Below are positions 1 through 9,836 of a DNA stretch of 64,000 bases, one piece after another. The first letter of the stretch is position 1. Every line of letters begins with the position of its first letter. The translations under genes and the position numbers were made by a program. The DNA comes from Mesorhizobium norvegicum (GTDB taxonomy: Bacteria > Pseudomonadota > Alphaproteobacteria > Rhizobiales > Rhizobiaceae), in contig NZ_SMYZ01000004.1 in the NCBI RefSeq assembly GCF_004919685.1, positions 1 through 64,000 of the forward strand, in the 5' to 3' direction. The notes beneath the pieces were generated by a model, which was not told the origin of the DNA, did no database searches, and saw nothing but the letters and a program-made list of their open reading frames with translations.

Positions 1-130
1 AAGGGGGGAGATCAGATGTCGCCATGGCTTTCGCCAATCTCCAGCGTTGGAAGGTTGGCGGGACATCAACGCTGCCAATCTCCCCCCTTGCGGGGGAGAT
101 GTCCGGTAGGACAGAGGGGGGTGTGACGGA
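1..130. repeat. GC-rich palindromic intergenic repeat
   Basis: This is non-coding sequence upstream of the serine hydrolase gene. ATCTCCCCC (78-86) and GGGGGAGAT (92-100) form a perfect 9-bp stem around CTTGC. An outer GGGGGGAGAT (3-12) can pair with the same C-run. A second inverted pair, CAGCGTTG (42-49) and CAACGCTG (67-74), lies between them. From memory, short G-run/C-run elements like this are dispersed in Mesorhizobium intergenic regions. The family assignment is inference; the dyads are directly visible. Confidence 0.55.
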
Positions 131-157
131 TCGCGGCCTCTCTGATGGAGGCCGGCC

Positions 158-1162
158 TTGAGCGACCTCGTCCAGCTCTTCGACCGCGCCTTCCAACCGC
201 TTCAAACGGCGGTTTCCACCCAGCGCATTCCCGGCGGCGTGCTCGGCGTTGTCGATCGTAACGGCAACCGCATCACCAGGGCAATCGGCTCGGCGCAACT
301 CGTGCCGAAGCCCCGCCCCATGCAGGACAGCACCTGGTTCGACCTGGCATCCCTGACCAAAATCATCTTCACCACGCCGCGCATCCTGGCGCTGGCGGAA
401 GACGGTGTCATCAATCTCGATGCGCCACTGGTCTCTGTGCTTCCGGACCTGCGCCAGTATGATGCCGAGGCCTGGGAACGGAAGGTGACGTTTCGCCAAT
501 GTCTTGGCCACCAGCCGCCGTTTCCGGCCGTCGAGCCAATCTACACTTATGGGCGCGATCCCGAGCTGCTGCGCGCCTTCATCCTGCAGCGCGAATGGCG
601 GGCCCGCGATCCCGTCTACTCCGACATCAACTTCATCCTGCTCGGCTTCGCGCTGGAGCGGCTGTCGGGAAAGACGATCCGGGACATGGATCCCGGTCCG
701 GGCTTTGCCTGGTCAACGGAGCCCGATGTCGCCGCAGCGACCGAGGACTGCACCTGGCGGCACCGAGTGCTGTCCGGCGAGGTGCACGATGACAATTGCT
801 CGGCGCTGCAAGGTGCCGGGCATGCCGGCCTGTTCGGAACAGCCGCTTCCGTCCTCGATTTCGCGCAAGGGCTATTGGACGGCATCGGCGCCTCGGAGCG
901 TTCAATCGCGCTGATGCGTGCGCCCTTGTCCGCCACCCGCACCCATGGCTGGGAGCGCCCCTATGAGGGCTGGTCCGGCGGGTCATTATGCAGCCCGGGA
1001 ACCATCGGCCACACCGGTTTTACCGGCACCGGGCTGTGGATCGACTTCGACAGAGGCAAGGCCTGGACCTTGCTCACCAACCGGATCCATCCGACACGTC
1101 ATTTCGACAGTGGAATCGTTTCGCTTCGGCAGGCGGTCGGCGATCTCGTCAATGGATTTTAG
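158..1162 (+). CDS. Serine hydrolase, beta-lactamase/penicillin-binding-protein-like fold
   Basis: A 334-residue protein of the class C beta-lactamase/DD-peptidase-like family. The SxxK nucleophile motif is SLTK at residues 65-68. Tyr154-Ser-Asp occupies the YxN-like position, and HTG at 285-287 replaces the usual KTG triad. No signal peptide is evident, so it is probably cytoplasmic and may act on small muropeptides or esters rather than as a resistance enzyme. The start is TTG at 158, since no ATG gives full N-terminal homology. It ends 7 nt before anmK, so the two are co-transcribed and probably act together in cell-wall recycling. The substrate is unknown. Confidence 0.8.
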   Translation: MSDLVQLFDRAFQPLQTAVSTQRIPGGVLGVVDRNGNRITRAIGSAQLVPKPRPMQDSTWFDLASLTKIIFTTPRILALAEDGVINLDAPLVSVLPDLRQYDAEAWERKVTFRQCLGHQPPFPAVEPIYTYGRDPELLRAFILQREWRARDPVYSDINFILLGFALERLSGKTIRDMDPGPGFAWSTEPDVAAATEDCTWRHRVLSGEVHDDNCSALQGAGHAGLFGTAASVLDFAQGLLDGIGASERSIALMRAPLSATRTHGWERPYEGWSGGSLCSPGTIGHTGFTGTGLWIDFDRGKAWTLLTNRIHPTRHFDSGIVSLRQAVGDLVNGF

Positions 1163-1169
1163 GAGCTAG

Positions 1170-2288
1170 ATGATGGAACCAATCTGGGCCGTCGGCCTGA
1201 TGACCGGCACCGTGCTCGACGGCAACATCGACGTCGCGCTGATCAAGACCGATGGCGAGCGGATCGAGGATTTCGGCACCTATCGGCTGATGCCTTATCC
1301 CCCGTCGATCCGCTCCCTGCTGGAAGAGACGCTGACGGCGGCGAGAGCCTGGAATTTCGTCGGGCCGGAGCCGGCGATTTTTCGCACCGCGGAGGAAGCC
1401 CTGACACGTGCCCAGTCGGCGGCGGTCAAGGAATTGGTCGAAAGCTATGGCATGACGATGGCCGATATCGGCGTCGTCGGTTTTCACGGCCAGACCGTGC
1501 TGCATCGTGCGCCGCAGGTTGGACGTCTCGGCCAGACCCGGCAGCTCGGCGACGGCGAGCTGATGCACGCCCTGTTGGGCACCAAGGTTGCCTACGATTT
1601 CCGCTCGGCCGACATGCGCGCCGGCGGGCAAGGCGCGCCCTTGGCCGCTGCCTATCACACCGCGCTGATGCGCAGCGCCGGCGCCAGTGGCGAGGTGGCG
1701 GTGCTCAATCTCGGCGGCGTCGCCAACGTCACCTGGTGGGATGGCGCCGACAATGTCATTGCCTTCGACACCGGCCCCGCCAACGCGCCGCTGAACGATT
1801 TCATCAAATCGAAAGGGCTCGGCGAAATGGACCGCGACGGCGCGCTCGGCCGTGCGGGAACGGTCGATGAGGCCCGGCTCGCCAAGCTGTTGCAGCACCC
1901 CTATCTCAGCAAAGCCTATCCCAAATCGCTGGACCGCTTCGACTTCGGCGCCGCAATGGCGGATGGCCTGGACACCGAGGATGGCGCGGCCCTGCTTACC
2001 GCCTTCACCGCCGACGCTGTCGGCAAGGCGCTCGACCTTTTGCCAAGCCGGCCGAAGAAACTGGTCGTCAGCGGTGGCGGCCGCCACAACCCGACAATGA
2101 TGGCAATGCTGGCCAGCCGCGCCGGTGTCGAGGTGGTGCAGGCCGAAAGCCTCGGCTGGAGCGGCGACGCGGTGGAAGCGGAGTGCTTTGCCTTCCTCGC
2201 GGTTCGCGTGCTGCGCGGCCTGCCGATCAGTTTTCCAAGCACCACCGGCGCACCGCAACCGATGCGCGGCGGAAAACTTGCTGGCTGA
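1170..2288 (+). CDS. anmK: Anhydro-N-acetylmuramic acid kinase
   Basis: A 372-residue sugar kinase of the AnmK family. It opens and phosphorylates 1,6-anhydro-N-acetylmuramic acid from peptidoglycan turnover to give MurNAc-6-phosphate in the cytoplasm. The N-terminal phosphate loop MTGTVLDG (residues 11-18) matches the family's SGTSxDG pattern. NLGGVAN and FDTGPAN follow in the expected order, and VVSGGGRHN marks the C-terminal ATPase fold. Length is normal for the family. The gene directly follows the serine hydrolase. MurQ, the next enzyme of the pathway, is not nearby. The stop abuts the stop of the convergent GNAT gene without a gap. Confidence 0.93.
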   Translation: MMEPIWAVGLMTGTVLDGNIDVALIKTDGERIEDFGTYRLMPYPPSIRSLLEETLTAARAWNFVGPEPAIFRTAEEALTRAQSAAVKELVESYGMTMADIGVVGFHGQTVLHRAPQVGRLGQTRQLGDGELMHALLGTKVAYDFRSADMRAGGQGAPLAAAYHTALMRSAGASGEVAVLNLGGVANVTWWDGADNVIAFDTGPANAPLNDFIKSKGLGEMDRDGALGRAGTVDEARLAKLLQHPYLSKAYPKSLDRFDFGAAMADGLDTEDGAALLTAFTADAVGKALDLLPSRPKKLVVSGGGRHNPTMMAMLASRAGVEVVQAESLGWSGDAVEAECFAFLAVRVLRGLPISFPSTTGAPQPMRGGKLAG

Positions 2289-2714
2289 TCAGGAAACCAA
2301 TTTCTTCCTCAGAAAGATGCGGCTACGGCCGACAGGGAAATCGGCAAGCGTTCCAAAGGGTTCGTATCCCTGACGCTGATAGACCGTGGCGGCATTCGGG
2401 TTGAAGGTATCGATCCAGGCGTTCTGGCAGCCGCGCGCCACCGACTCCTGTTCGGCGGCATCCAGCATTGTGCCGGCCATGTGCTGGCCGCGCAGCCGCT
2501 CATCGACCCACAGCCACTGCACGTAAAGCCAGCCCCAGGAGGTGTAGCCTGAAATGCCGGCGACGACCGTGCCGTCCTCGTCGCGCACGAACACCGCGAG
2601 CGCCTTCCTTTCGGACGCGCCGACATCGCCGTCGTTGAACGCCGTCAGCCGTTCGCCGAGGAAGGCGAGTTCTTCCGGCAAGGGATTTGCCGTCGTTTCA
2701 AGTGTCGTTTTCAT
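2289..2714 (-). CDS. GNAT-family N-acetyltransferase
   Basis: A 141-residue single-domain acetyltransferase. The acetyl-CoA pyrophosphate loop is visible as LRGQHMAG around residues 74-81, preceded by the beta-4 strand WLYVQWLWV. The conserved C-terminal NPNAATVYQRQGYEPFG shows the usual 'aromatic residue, then GY/GF' motif of motif B. The acceptor substrate cannot be inferred. It is monocistronic and convergent with anmK, and its start lies about 70 nt from the end of dctD. Confidence 0.85.
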   Translation of the reverse strand: MKTTLETTANPLPEELAFLGERLTAFNDGDVGASERKALAVFVRDEDGTVVAGISGYTSWGWLYVQWLWVDERLRGQHMAGTMLDAAEQESVARGCQNAWIDTFNPNAATVYQRQGYEPFGTLADFPVGRSRIFLRKKLVS

Positions 2715-2782
2715 GGATCTTTCCGAGATGGGCGGCTGGGTAGGAACGCAGCGTTACGAAGGGCGGCACATTTGCGCAATGT

Positions 2783-4174
2783 CTATACCTGTCCGCGAAC
2801 AGGGTGCGGCTCCGCATCGCCTCCGTTGCGAAATTCGGACGCGGCAATGCCGTAGCGCTTGAGCTTGTCGTAGAACGTCTTGCGCGGCACGCCGAGCGCG
2901 TCGATGGCGCTGCGCACATCGCCGCCATGGTCGCGCAATGCGTCGCGGATCAGTTGCGCCTCGTAGTGGCCGACCCGTTCGGGCAGTGTTGCCTCTGGCT
3001 CCGGCACGTGTGCGGACACCGCCCTCACCTCATCCTCCGGTCCGAGACCGAGCGCGACGCGGTCGGCAAAATGCGCGAGTTCACGCACATTGCCCGGCCA
3101 GGCGTGCGACTGGAGATGGTCGCTGACCGCCGCGTTCACCTTGGCGACAGGCCGGCCGAACCGTTCCGAAGCCTTGCCGAGGAAATGCCCAAACAGCATC
3201 GGAATATCGCCGCGTCGTTCGCGCAAAGGCGGAATGCGCAGCGTCACGACGTTGAGGCGAAAATAGAGGTCCTCGCGAAAATCGCCGCGCTGGTCCGGCC
3301 GGCCGAGATCGACCTTCGTTGCCGCAACGACTCTGAGGTCGACGCGCCTGATATCGTTCGAGCCAAGCGGGGTGAGGCTGCGCGTTTCGAGCACCCGCAG
3401 CAGCTTGACCTGGAGCGCCGGCGGCATGGATTCGATCTCGTCGAGAAAAAGCGTGCCGCCGCTGGCATGCTCGATGCGGCCGATCCGTCGCCGCTGCGCG
3501 CCGGTGAACGCGCCCACCTCGTGGCCGAACAGTTCGCTTTCTATGACGGTCTCCGGCAGCGCCCCGCAATTCAGCGCCACGAAGGGTTTTGCGCGGCGCC
3601 GGCCCCATCTGTGCAGCAGGTCCGCCACCACTTCCTTGCCGGTTCCCGTCTCCCCTTCCACCAGCACGTCGACATCCATGTCGGCGATCTGGCGCAAGGT
3701 CTCGCGCAGGCGCCGGATGGCCGGCGCTTCGCCGATCAGCGGCAGACCGTCGGCGGCCAGTGCCGCGGCTTCGCGCAGCCGCCGGTTCTCCATCACCAGA
3801 CGCCGCTTCTCCGATGCCCGCTTCAGCGCCTCGATAAGGCGATCGCCGGCATAGGGTTTCGGGATGAAATCGTAGACGCCGTCTTTGAGCGCGGCCACAG
3901 CGAGATCGACGTCGCCATGGCCGGTGACCAGGATCACCGGTATGTCGGGGTCGATCGCCTTGATACGATCGAACAGCTGCAGCCCGTTCATGCCCGGCAT
4001 GCGGATGTCGCTGACGACAACGCCTTCGAAATTCCTGTCGACGACGGCCAGTGCTGCCTCGGCGGCGTCGAGCGCGGCCACGGTGAAGCCGGCAAGCTCG
4101 AGCAATTGCGTTGTGGCATGAAGCAGGTCCGCGTCATCCTCGACGAGCGCGACCAGCCCTGATCCCTGAATCAT
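2783..4174 (-). CDS. dctD: C4-dicarboxylate sigma-54-dependent response regulator DctD
   Basis: A 463-residue NtrC-class activator. The receiver domain (about 1-120) has acidic residues E12/D13/D14, phospho-acceptor D56 and K106. The AAA+ domain has Walker A GETGTGK at 174-180, the sigma-54 contact loop GAFTGA at 221-226 and Walker B TLFLDE at 241-246. A Fis-type helix-turn-helix lies near the C-terminus. Its ATG overlaps the dctB stop (ATGA), so the pair is translationally coupled. Family knowledge says phosphorylated DctD activates dctA from tandem upstream sites; such sites lie in the dctB-dctA gap. Confidence 0.93.
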   Translation of the reverse strand: MIQGSGLVALVEDDADLLHATTQLLELAGFTVAALDAAEAALAVVDRNFEGVVVSDIRMPGMNGLQLFDRIKAIDPDIPVILVTGHGDVDLAVAALKDGVYDFIPKPYAGDRLIEALKRASEKRRLVMENRRLREAAALAADGLPLIGEAPAIRRLRETLRQIADMDVDVLVEGETGTGKEVVADLLHRWGRRRAKPFVALNCGALPETVIESELFGHEVGAFTGAQRRRIGRIEHASGGTLFLDEIESMPPALQVKLLRVLETRSLTPLGSNDIRRVDLRVVAATKVDLGRPDQRGDFREDLYFRLNVVTLRIPPLRERRGDIPMLFGHFLGKASERFGRPVAKVNAAVSDHLQSHAWPGNVRELAHFADRVALGLGPEDEVRAVSAHVPEPEATLPERVGHYEAQLIRDALRDHGGDVRSAIDALGVPRKTFYDKLKRYGIAASEFRNGGDAEPHPVRGQV

Positions 4175-6153
4175 TCTATTCGCCTCAGATCGATGGTGAA
4201 GGAGGCGCCGCTGGCGCTGCCGGGGGCGCTGGCGCTGCCGGGATCGAGCCGCAGCGTGCCGCCCAATTCCTGGGCGATCTCCTGCGAGATCACCAGCCCG
4301 AGGCCAAGCCCCTTCTCCTTGGTGGTCTGGAACGGCATGAACAGATTGCCGGCCGCTTCCGGCCCGAGACCGGGGCCGTTGTCGCGCACTGAAATCAGCA
4401 CCCGGTCGTCGCGCTCGGCAAGTTCGATCTCGATGCGGGGATCGGGCTGGTCCTTCATGGCGTCCAGCGCATTCTGCAGCAAATTGACCAGGATCTGCTC
4501 CAGCCGGATGCGGCTCGCCATGACCGCCGGCGACACGTTGCCGCGCGGCTTGACGATGGTCACGCCGGAATCGCGGATACGCCCCGACAGCAACGACAGC
4601 GCGCCGTCGATCGCCTCGCGCACCGGCAGCGGCGAGGCAGCAGTGCCGGGCCGGCGGGCGAAAGTGCGCAAGGTGCTGGTGATCGCGCCTATGCGTTCGG
4701 TCATCGAAACGATCGACGTCAGATTGCCACTGGCCGGTTCGGTCTTGCCGCTGTCGAGAAAGCGGCCGGCATTCTCGGCATAGGTGCGGATCGCGGCGAC
4801 CGGCTGATTGATCTCATGCGCCACGCCGGCGGCGATCTGGCCGAGAATGGACAGCCGGTTGGCCTGGGCGAGATCGTCGCGCAGCCGGCGGACCTTGGCC
4901 TCAGCATTTTCACGCTCGGCAATTTCGCCTGCAAGTGCGTTGTTGGAGCGCGTCAGCTCGGCCGTTCGCGTGCTGACCCTGCTCTCCAGTTCGGCATTCA
5001 TGCGCGCCAGCGCTTCCTGCCTCAGCCGGCGCGTGCGCCGGCGCCGGGTCAGCACGTAGGCAAGCAGGCCCGTCAGCAACAGACCGAGCAGCGTGGTCAG
5101 GCGCGCCGTGTTGGCGGCGGAGGAGAGAGCAGCGTCGGCGGGCGTCAACAGCCAGAGACGCCAGCCTGGAACAGCACCGGGCAGGTCCTGCACCACCTCG
5201 ACGAACTGGCGCAGCTTGCCGGCGCTGTCGATCGTCGCCAGGCCGTCACCGGCGCCGCGCCGCAGCGGCAGGGGTTCGAAGGCAGCATCGGCCAGTTGAA
5301 GCTGGTCATGGGCGGCGGCGGCGTCAGAGGGGGAGAGCGGTGCCAGGGCATGAAACCGCCAGTCGGGCTGGCTGGTGGCCAGCACCACGCCGCGTTCATC
5401 GGTGACGAAAACGAGAAAGCCGCTGGAGCGCCAATTGGCTTCGACGCGATCGAGTTCGACCTTCAACACCGTAACGCCAAGCGGCTTGCCGCCATCGTCG
5501 ACGCGGCTGGCCAGGTAAAGGCCCGGTCTGCCGCTGATCGTGCCGAGGCCATATTGGCTGGCGGCGCCGTTCGCCATCGCCTCCTGGAAATAGTGCCGAA
5601 AATTATAGTCGATGCCGACAAAGCTGGCCGGTTCGCCGGCATTGCTGGCTGATATCGCGATGCCGGCTGTGTCGATGACATAGATGGCGGACGCCGAGGC
5701 ATCGCCGGCAATCGCCTTGAGCTTGTCGTTGAGGGCCGCTTCTTGCATCTTTCCGGCTCGGCGCAGCGCGCCGCGCACCGCATCGTCGCGGGCCAGCACC
5801 AATGGAACCAGGCGCTGCTTTTCGATTTCGCCGGTCAGGGTTCCCGCCGCCAGCGGCAGAGCGGCAAGCGCTGTGTCGCGCAGATTGTCGGCAGCCTGGC
5901 CGGAGGCAATGCGCCCGGCGATGACGATCGCGCCGGCCAGGACGGCAAGGGCGACGACCACGACGAGCCAGCGGCCATTGCGCAGCCGGGCCACCGCCTC
6001 GCCCAGCAATTCGCGCCCGGCAAACCCTTGGGATTCGCTATCGGTGCCTGCTTGCGTCGTCTGCCCTCTCCCTTTTGCCCGCAACCTTGCGGCCAGTGTA
6101 ATGCGAAAATCCGCCCAGGCAAACGCTGGCTGTGCGGAAATCCGCACAGGCAT
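4171..6153 (-). CDS. dctB: C4-dicarboxylate sensor histidine kinase DctB
   Basis: A membrane-bound two-component sensor partner of DctD. It has a first membrane span ([13 protein letters not shown]), a periplasmic double-PAS sensor region, a second span ([17 protein letters not shown]), a coiled segment, the H-box VAHEINQP and the ATPase motifs [16 protein letters not shown] and GLGLGLVIS. The coordinates give the longest frame (660 aa, ATG at 6153). That start would put the DctD site at 6131-6148 inside coding sequence and is about 40-50 residues longer than usual for DctB. A start near 6009 (TTG) or 5994 (GTG) is likelier, though neither has a convincing Shine-Dalgarno sequence. Confidence 0.9.
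   Translation of the reverse strand: MPVRISAQPAFAWADFRITLAARLRAKGRGQTTQAGTDSESQGFAGRELLGEAVARLRNGRWLVVVVALAVLAGAIVIAGRIASGQAADNLRDTALAALPLAAGTLTGEIEKQRLVPLVLARDDAVRGALRRAGKMQEAALNDKLKAIAGDASASAIYVIDTAGIAISASNAGEPASFVGIDYNFRHYFQEAMANGAASQYGLGTISGRPGLYLASRVDDGGKPLGVTVLKVELDRVEANWRSSGFLVFVTDERGVVLATSQPDWRFHALAPLSPSDAAAAHDQLQLADAAFEPLPLRRGAGDGLATIDSAGKLRQFVEVVQDLPGAVPGWRLWLLTPADAALSSAANTARLTTLLGLLLTGLLAYVLTRRRRTRRLRQEALARMNAELESRVSTRTAELTRSNNALAGEIAERENAEAKVRRLRDDLAQANRLSILGQIAAGVAHEINQPVAAIRTYAENAGRFLDSGKTEPASGNLTSIVSMTERIGAITSTLRTFARRPGTAASPLPVREAIDGALSLLSGRIRDSGVTIVKPRGNVSPAVMASRIRLEQILVNLLQNALDAMKDQPDPRIEIELAERDDRVLISVRDNGPGLGPEAAGNLFMPFQTTKEKGLGLGLVISQEIAQELGGTLRLDPGSASAPGSASGASFTIDLRRIE
6100..6117. 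promoter_or_regulatory. DctD-type upstream activator site, distal imperfect copy
   Basis: AATGCGAAAATCCGCCCA matches the perfect proximal palindrome at 14 of 18 positions and lies exactly 31 bp upstream of it. That spacing is close to three helical turns, so both would face the same side of the DNA. Tandem DctD sites of unequal strength are established upstream of rhizobial dctA promoters. Confidence 0.65.
6131..6148. promoter_or_regulatory. DctD-type upstream activator site, proximal perfect palindrome
   Basis: TGTGCGGAAATCCGCACA is an inverted repeat with perfect TGTGCGGA/TCCGCACA arms. Its centre lies about 72 bp upstream of the -24 element of the dctA promoter, a normal distance for a sigma-54 enhancer. 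Confidence 0.8.
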
Positions 6154-6210
6154 TGCCCGCGCGGCCTACGGCACAGGCGGAAATCCCGGGATTCCGGCCC
6201 TTCCCCGATC

Positions 6211-6226
6211 TGGCACGACGCTTGCA
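6211..6226 (+). promoter_or_regulatory. Sigma-54 (-24/-12) promoter of dctA
   Basis: TGGCACGACGCTTGCA has GG (6212-6213) and GC (6224-6225) separated by exactly 10 nt, the canonical RpoN spacing. It matches the consensus TGGCACG-N4-TTGC. Transcription would begin near 6237, leaving a leader of about 80 nt before the dctA ATG. Confidence 0.92.
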
Positions 6227-6319
6227 AAACTCCTGGCTAGCGGCGTGCGACCGGAGCGCCGCGATGGGAGAAGTCACGCAGGGCGGTCCGTTTTCGCCCA
6301 TCCGGCCAGGGAGAGTTCG

Positions 6320-7648
6320 ATGCACATCGCAGACCATTCAGGCGCGCTTGCCGCGCAGCGCAAACCTTTCTATGCCCAACTCTACGTGCAGGTGCTCGTC
6401 GCGATCACCGTCGGCATCCTGCTCGGCCATTTCTATCCGTCGGTCGGCGAGAGCATGAAGCCGCTCGGCGACGCCTTCATCAAGCTGGTCAAGATGATCA
6501 TCGCCCCGGTCATCTTCCTGACCGTGACGACGGGCATTGCCGGCATGAGCGACCTGCAGAAGGTCGGGCGTGTCGCCGGCAAGGCGATGCTCTATTTCCT
6601 CACCTTCTCGACGCTGGCGCTGATCATCGGCCTTGTCGTGGCCAATGTCGTGCAGCCGGGCGCCGGCTTCAACATCGACCCGGCGACACTCGATGCCTCG
6701 ACCGTCAACACCTACGCCGCCAAGGCGCACGACCAGTCGGTCACCGGCTTCATGATGAACATCATCCCGACGACGATCGTCGGCGCCTTCGCCGACGGCG
6801 ACATCCTGCAGGTGCTGTTCTTCTCGGTGCTGTTCGGCATTGCGCTGGCGCTGGTCGGCGACAAGGGCACGCCCGTCCTCAACTTCCTGCAGGCGCTGAC
6901 GACGCCGATCTTCAAGCTGGTCAGCGTGCTGATGAAGGCGGCACCCATCGGTGCCTTCGGCGCCATGGCCTTCACCATCGGCAAATACGGCATCGGCGCG
7001 GTCATCAATCTCGCCATGCTGGTCGGCACCTTCTACGTGACGTCGTTTCTGTTCGTGTTCGTCGTGCTGGGTGCTGTCTGCCGCTACAACGGTTTCTCGA
7101 TCCTGGCGCTGATCCGCTACATCAAGGAAGAGCTGCTGCTGGTGCTGGGCACCTCCTCGTCCGAAGCCGCCCTGCCCTCGCTGATGGAAAAGATGGAGAA
7201 GGCCGGCGCCAAGCGCTCGGTGGTCGGTCTGGTCATCCCGACCGGCTATTCCTTCAACCTCGACGGCACCAACATCTACATGACGCTGGCGGCGCTGTTC
7301 ATCGCGCAGGCGACCAACATCCATTTGTCGATCGGCGACCAGATCCTGCTGCTGCTGGTTGCCATGCTCTCGTCCAAGGGCGCCGCCGGCATCACCGGAG
7401 CCGGATTCATCACCCTTGCGGCGACGCTTTCGGTGGTTCCTGCGGTTCCCGTTGCCGGCATGGCGCTGATCCTCGGCGTCGACCGCTTCATGTCGGAATG
7501 CCGGGCGCTGACCAACTTCATCGGCAACGCCGTCGCCACACTGGTGGTGGCGCGCTGGGAAGGCGAGTTCGACGAGGCCAAGCTGGCGAGGGCCCTGGCA
7601 GGCACGGCCGATGACAGCCTGCCGGCGGACGTCGTTCCCGCCGAGTAG
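6320..7648 (+). CDS. dctA: C4-dicarboxylate:proton symporter DctA
   Basis: A 442-residue inner-membrane transporter of the DAACS (glutamate/dicarboxylate symporter) family that imports succinate, fumarate and malate. The serine-rich hairpin motif ([15 protein letters not shown]) and the substrate-site motif [13 protein letters not shown] are intact, and hydrophobic helices run throughout. The frame is open far upstream, but ATG 6320 is chosen because GGGAGAG precedes it and the known family N-terminus begins there. It is divergent from dctBD and downstream of the sigma-54 promoter. A strong terminator follows. In rhizobia this transporter is essential for symbiotic nitrogen fixation. Confidence 0.95.
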   Translation: MHIADHSGALAAQRKPFYAQLYVQVLVAITVGILLGHFYPSVGESMKPLGDAFIKLVKMIIAPVIFLTVTTGIAGMSDLQKVGRVAGKAMLYFLTFSTLALIIGLVVANVVQPGAGFNIDPATLDASTVNTYAAKAHDQSVTGFMMNIIPTTIVGAFADGDILQVLFFSVLFGIALALVGDKGTPVLNFLQALTTPIFKLVSVLMKAAPIGAFGAMAFTIGKYGIGAVINLAMLVGTFYVTSFLFVFVVLGAVCRYNGFSILALIRYIKEELLLVLGTSSSEAALPSLMEKMEKAGAKRSVVGLVIPTGYSFNLDGTNIYMTLAALFIAQATNIHLSIGDQILLLLVAMLSSKGAAGITGAGFITLAATLSVVPAVPVAGMALILGVDRFMSECRALTNFIGNAVATLVVARWEGEFDEAKLARALAGTADDSLPADVVPAE

Positions 7649-7670
7649 TCCACGGTCGCACAGCAATGCC

Positions 7671-7702
7671 AATGGCCGGACGCATCCTTGCGTCCGGCCA
7701 TT
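7671..7702 (+). terminator. Rho-independent-type terminator after dctA
   Basis: AATGGCCGGACGCA (7671-7684) pairs perfectly with TGCGTCCGGCCATT (7689-7702) around a 4-nt TCCT loop, giving a 14-bp stem. The right arm ends in ATTT. It sits between the dctA stop and the convergent ABC ATPase stop and could act in both directions. Confidence 0.85.
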
Positions 7703-7720
7703 TGTCATGTGTTGGCGATG

Positions 7721-8821
7721 TCAGACGGTGCTGGTTTTGACCAGAGGCGCCAGCGCCTTGCCGTCGGCTGCAAAGAGATGGCACCGAGACGGATCGGCCT
7801 GCAGCGTGATGGGGCTGTGCAGCGGGGTCATGTCAGTGCCTTCGGTCTGCACGACAAGCCTCGTCTTCTCGCCGATGTCGGCATGCAGAATGGTCAGACC
7901 GCCGAGCCGTTCGGCCAGCACCGCCTCGCCCTTGAACTGGCCCGCATCTGAAATGCGGATATGTTCCGGCCTTATGCCAAGCAGCAGCTCGCTGTTGGGC
8001 GCAAGCGCGCCGGCCTCGACCGGAACGACCACACTGGACCCACCCGGCAAGGCGACAGCAACGCCATCCGCGTTGGCCGAGAGAACCCGCACCGGCAGCA
8101 TGTTCATCTTCGGCGAGCCGATAAAGCCGGCGACGAAGAGATTGGCCGGCCTGGCGTAGAGATCGAGCGGTGTGCCGACCTGCTCGATGGTGCCGGCATT
8201 GAGGACGACGATCTTGTCGGCCATGGTCATCGCCTCGGTCTAGTCGTGCGTGACATAGACGATGGTGGCGGCGAGCCGTTCGTGCAGCTGCATCAGCTCC
8301 AGCCGCATGTTGACGCGCAGTGCGGCGTCGAGGTTCGACAGCGGTTCGTCGAACAGGAAGACTTTCGGCTGGCGCACGATGGCGCGGCCAATGGCGACGC
8401 GCTGGCGCTGGCCGCCGGACAGTTCCTTCGGCCGCCGTTCGAGCAGATGCGACAGTTGCAGCACCTCGGCTGCCGCCTTGACCTTGGCGTCACGCTCGGC
8501 GACCGGCAGGCCGGCGATCTTCAGCGCGAAACCCATATTGTCGGCGACCGTCATATGCGGATAGAGCGCATAGGACTGGAACACCATGGCGAGGCCGCGT
8601 TCTGAAGGGTCGACCTCGTTGATGCGCGTGCCGTCAAGCATGAGTTCGCCGGCGGTGATCTTCTCGAGGCCGGCGATCATGCGCAGCAGCGTCGACTTTC
8701 CGCAGCCGGACGGGCCGACGAAGACGACAAACTCGCGGTTGCCGACATCGAGGTCGACGCCCTTGATGACCTCGGCATTGCCGTAGGACTTGCGCACGCC
8801 GCGTAGCTTGAGCTCAGCCAT
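7721..8821 (-). pseudogene. Sugar ABC transporter ATP-binding protein (UgpC/MalK type) with in-frame amber codon
   Basis: A 366-codon MalK-like ATPase frame. Walker [10 protein letters not shown], signature [14 protein letters not shown], Walker B VFLFDEP and the H-loop VTHD are all present. The codon right after VTHD, where the family has Gln (VTHDQTEAMT), is TAG at 8242-8240 (codon 194). The frame then continues intact through the C-terminal TOBE domain to 7721. A single C-to-T change (CAG to TAG) explains it. The 193-residue product keeps the nucleotide-binding motifs but loses the regulatory domain. It is the last gene of its operon; the start overlaps the ROK kinase stop by 8 nt. It could be real decay or a base-call error. 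Confidence 0.85.
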
Positions 8822-9836
8822 TGAAGTCCCTCCTCGTATCCGGATATGTGCTTGGGCCGACAGGCATGCGGGCGGCGATCGTGCCCACATCGTCGAACAG
8901 GACAAGGCTGGCGGCGCCGACGAGCCCGGCATGGCGGCCAAGCTGCGCCGGAACGACCGGCACGTCGCGATAGGCGCGCATGGCCCGCTGTCTGATGGTC
9001 GCCTCGATGGTCGGCAGCATCAGGTCGAGCCCATTGGCAATGCCGCCGCCGACGACCAGCACATCGGGCGAATAGAGATGCAACAGGTTGGTGAAGCCGA
9101 CGCCCAGCCAGCGCGCTTCCTCGTCCAGCAAGGCCGAGGCAAGACCGTCCTGCAGCCGGGCCGCCTCGACGACATGGCGGCCGGTCACCTCCGCGTCCGC
9201 CGAGAGGCGCCGCAAGGCGGAGCCGTCGCCGGCGGCCGTGGCAGCGGTGGCGCGGCGGCCGAGCGCGGTTCCCGAGGCGATGGCCTCAAAGCAGCCTATG
9301 ACGCCGCACATGCAGCGCTCGCCTTCATTGGTGATGGTCATATGGCCGATCTCGGCGGCAAGGCCACGGCGGCCATGCAGGATGCGCCCGTCGACGACAA
9401 CACCGCCGCCGATGCCGGTGGAAACCGTGACGAAAACCAGCGAGCGCGCGCCATGACCGGCGCCGAAGCGCCATTCGCCGAGTGCCGCGGCATTGGCGTC
9501 GTTTTCCAGCCGCACCGGCAGGCCGAGCCGCCGCTCGAGGATATCGGCAAGCGGCACGTCCAGCCAGCCGGCGAGTGTCGGCGGGCCGACGGCGATGCCG
9601 GCCAGCGGATCGAGCGGTCCCGGCGCGCCGACGCCGACGCCGACGACAGAGAGTGCCGGTGCCTCGGCATGGACGGTCGCGGCCAGCGCCTCGATCTGGC
9701 CGATCACCACGTCGGGGCCGGCTTGCGCCTGCGTCGGCACCGCCGCGAATGCCAGGATCTTGCCTTCACGGTCGACCAGGGCGGCACGAAGCTCCGTCCC
9801 ACCAAGATCGATCGCAAGGGCGGCTTCTATCGTCAT
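8814..9836 (-). CDS. ROK-family sugar kinase
   Basis: A 340-residue ROK kinase. The ATP-binding phosphate motif [11 protein letters not shown] is at the N-terminus, and the sugar-binding [12 protein letters not shown] precedes the central glycine-rich segment [10 protein letters not shown]. The zinc site AEIGH...[10 protein letters not shown] (the Cys-rich ROK signature) is intact. It probably phosphorylates a hexose or related sugar at the 6-position in the cytoplasm. The ATG at 9836 overlaps the epimerase stop (ATGA), and the 3' end overlaps the following ATPase gene. No helix-turn-helix is present, so it is a kinase, not a NagC-type repressor. Confidence 0.88.
   Translation of the reverse strand: MTIEAALAIDLGGTELRAALVDREGKILAFAAVPTQAQAGPDVVIGQIEALAATVHAEAPALSVVGVGVGAPGPLDPLAGIAVGPPTLAGWLDVPLADILERRLGLPVRLENDANAAALGEWRFGAGHGARSLVFVTVSTGIGGGVVVDGRILHGRRGLAAEIGHMTITNEGERCMCGVIGCFEAIASGTALGRRATAATAAGDGSALRRLSADAEVTGRHVVEAARLQDGLASALLDEEARWLGVGFTNLLHLYSPDVLVVGGGIANGLDLMLPTIEATIRQRAMRAYRDVPVVPAQLGRHAGLVGAASLVLFDDVGTIAARMPVGPSTYPDTRRDFNG

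Noticed and set aside
1149..2258. Long open frame on the minus strand opposite anmK (369 codons)
   Set aside because: It is an antisense shadow of anmK with no recognisable domain and Arg/Gly/His-biased composition typical of reversed high-GC coding sequence.
5684..6319. N-terminal extension of DctA to about 654 residues
   Set aside because: The extension runs through the sigma-54 promoter and opposite dctB. ATG 6320 has a ribosome site and matches the family start.
6338..7708. Long minus-strand open frame (456 codons) opposite dctA
   Set aside because: Extremely His/Arg/Asp/Gly-rich without a fold pattern; the plus-strand DctA motifs are unambiguous.
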